Part shown: piece by piece, positions 7,092 to 7,548 of the stretch | Layout: every line of letters starts with the position of its first letter | How positions within the stretch are numbered: position 1 is the first letter of the stretch | Source: Bacillota bacterium | GTDB lineage: Bacteria > Bacillota_E > RBS10-35 > JAJYVN01 | Length of the DNA: 7,548 nt | NCBI GenBank assembly: GCA_021846605.1 | Contig: JAJZWQ010000145.1 | Span: forward strand, 1 to 7,548 | Reading direction: 5' to 3' | Program-made: the position numbers and the translations under genes | Notes under the pieces: generated by a model | The model's input: only the letters and a program-made list of their open reading frames with translations | Databases searched by the model: none | What the model was told of the DNA's origin: nothing

Positions 7092-7354
7092 GTTCGCGTC
7101 CGGGTCGAGTGCGCGGGCATGCGCCATAAGCGCGGGCGAGAAGTCCACCGCGGTCACCTGGGTGCCGTCCGCGACGGCGACGCGGGTCAGCCAGCCACCC
7201 CCGCAACCGGCGTCCAGGGCCGCTTGCCGTGTCCCCCCACAGCGGGGGTCGCGATGCATTTCGTGGCAGGATTCTCGCTCTCCCTGCCGTCCACCCGCTG
7301 GGAGGCGAGGGCGTCTCAGCGTGCGGCCCGCGTGGCGTCGTCGCGGGCAGACAT
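7092..7354 (-). pseudogene. Class I SAM-dependent methyltransferase, N-terminal relic
   Basis: Read leftward from ATG 7354 (GGAAGGGG about ten bases upstream), the frame gives MSARDDATRAAR and then TGA (7316-7318). It continues DALASQRVDGRESENPATK and ATPAVGGHGK. Near 7230 homology jumps to another frame: AALDAGCGGGWLTRVA is the SAM-binding motif I, followed by QVTAVDFSPALMAHARALD, whose Asp is the usual ribose-binding acid. Recognisable sequence stops near 7092, so the catalytic and substrate half is gone. In related enzymes a Trp or Tyr often stands just before DALA, so the TGA may be a mutated Trp codon. Nonsense codon, frameshift and 3' deletion together make a pseudogene. The deletion edge falls just before the dehydrogenase start. 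Class is confident from motif I; the substrate is unknown. Confidence 0.72.
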
Positions 7355-7431
7355 CGAGGTGCGCCCCTTCCGGGACCCGCTGATCGCCTGTTCCCGCCGC
7401 CGACCGCCACCTCCTGCGCTCGCCTGGCGAC

Positions 7432-7548
7432 TCACAGAAAACGGGCGAGGAGGCTGTCGGCTTCATCCGACAGAGGAATCGCCCCTTCGCCCTTCCCTCC
7501 CTTGTTCGCATACATCGAACGTATGGACATGAAGCAGGTTGTGCAGGT
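7432..7548 (-). CDS. Possible C-terminal end of an unidentified protein (runs off the window)
   Basis: On the minus strand one frame is open from the window edge to TGA 7432-7434. It ends with 38 residues that include MSIRSMYANKGGKGEG and then IPLSDEADSLLARFL. The acidic, leucine-rich tail looks protein-like, but I do not recognise a family. The overlapping frame that starts LHNLLHVHTF is also open for 27 residues and could equally be the true one, perhaps with a frameshift. The base composition near the edge is less GC-rich than the rest of the window. The fragment ends 78 bases before the methyltransferase relic start, on the same strand. Confidence 0.25.
   Translation of the reverse strand, partial: TCTTCFMSIRSMYANKGGKGEGAIPLSDEADSLLARFL
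7454..7473. repeat. Perfect 7-bp inverted repeat
   Basis: CTGTCGG (7454-7460) and CCGACAG (7467-7473) flank the 6-base loop CTTCAT. It lies inside the last codons of the possible edge gene and about 100 bases upstream of the methyltransferase relic start. There is no T tract on either strand, so it is not a classic terminator. It could be an operator or part of the coding sequence. Confidence 0.4.

Noticed and set aside
6062..7129. 355-residue plus-strand open frame antisense to the dehydrogenase
   Set aside because: Antisense shadow; the minus strand has all zinc ligands of a dehydrogenase.
7316..7318. TGA read as Trp or selenocysteine in the methyltransferase
   Set aside because: TGA is the stop of two intact genes in the window, and the same frame is broken again downstream, so a nonsense mutation is simpler.
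6195..7511. 438-residue minus-strand open frame as a methyltransferase fusion
   Set aside because: Only residues about 97-140 look like methyltransferase; the rest is a frame shadow of the dehydrogenase and the upstream relic.
1..7548. CRISPR array, tRNA, rRNA, riboswitch
   Set aside because: No regularly spaced repeats, no cloverleaf with a TTCGA-type arm, and no conserved structured RNA motif was seen on either strand.

Overview
The window is very GC-rich bacterial DNA; the codon third positions of the intact genes are almost all G or C. The ends hold broken genes and the middle holds four intact ones. The organism cannot be named from this sequence. High GC, a YwiC-like membrane protein and an IS66 relic would fit a high-GC Bacillota, Chloroflexota or actinobacterial genome, but this is inference. 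TGA ends two intact genes, so the standard bacterial code applies.

Left part (1-2265), a gene graveyard. Positions 32-1188 encode an IS66-family transposase that has lost its N-terminal coiled coil and its C-terminal catalytic Glu, and carries a frameshift near 564. Positions 1189-1572 hold no gene I can support. On the minus strand, about 1573-1990 holds a frameshifted relic that resembles Rpn/PD-(D/E)XK transposase-associated nucleases (moderate to low confidence).

Middle part (2266-6016), intact genes. A cytoplasmic clan-A-like glycoside hydrolase (+, 2266-3600) is convergent with a major facilitator superfamily transporter (-, 3653-4966), and a strong GC hairpin lies between them. The transporter is divergent from a YwiC-like polytopic membrane protein (+, 5210-6016).

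Right part (6041-7548). A zinc-dependent medium-chain alcohol/polyol dehydrogenase (-, 6041-7057) is convergent with the YwiC-like gene. Immediately upstream of it lies a SAM-methyltransferase pseudogene (-, 7092-7354) with a nonsense codon, a frameshift and a missing C-terminal half. The right edge carries the C-terminal end of a possible further minus-strand gene (7432-7548).

Taken together, hydrolase, transporter and NAD(H)-type dehydrogenase suggest a small carbohydrate uptake and catabolism locus: import a glycoside, hydrolyse it inside the cell, oxidise the sugar or polyol. The substrate cannot be read from the sequence. I do not see a clearly new biological system. The most informative oddities are the decayed methyltransferase abutting the dehydrogenase, the Rpn-like relic beside the IS66 relic, and a recurring GGGCCGG-type hairpin in three intergenic regions.
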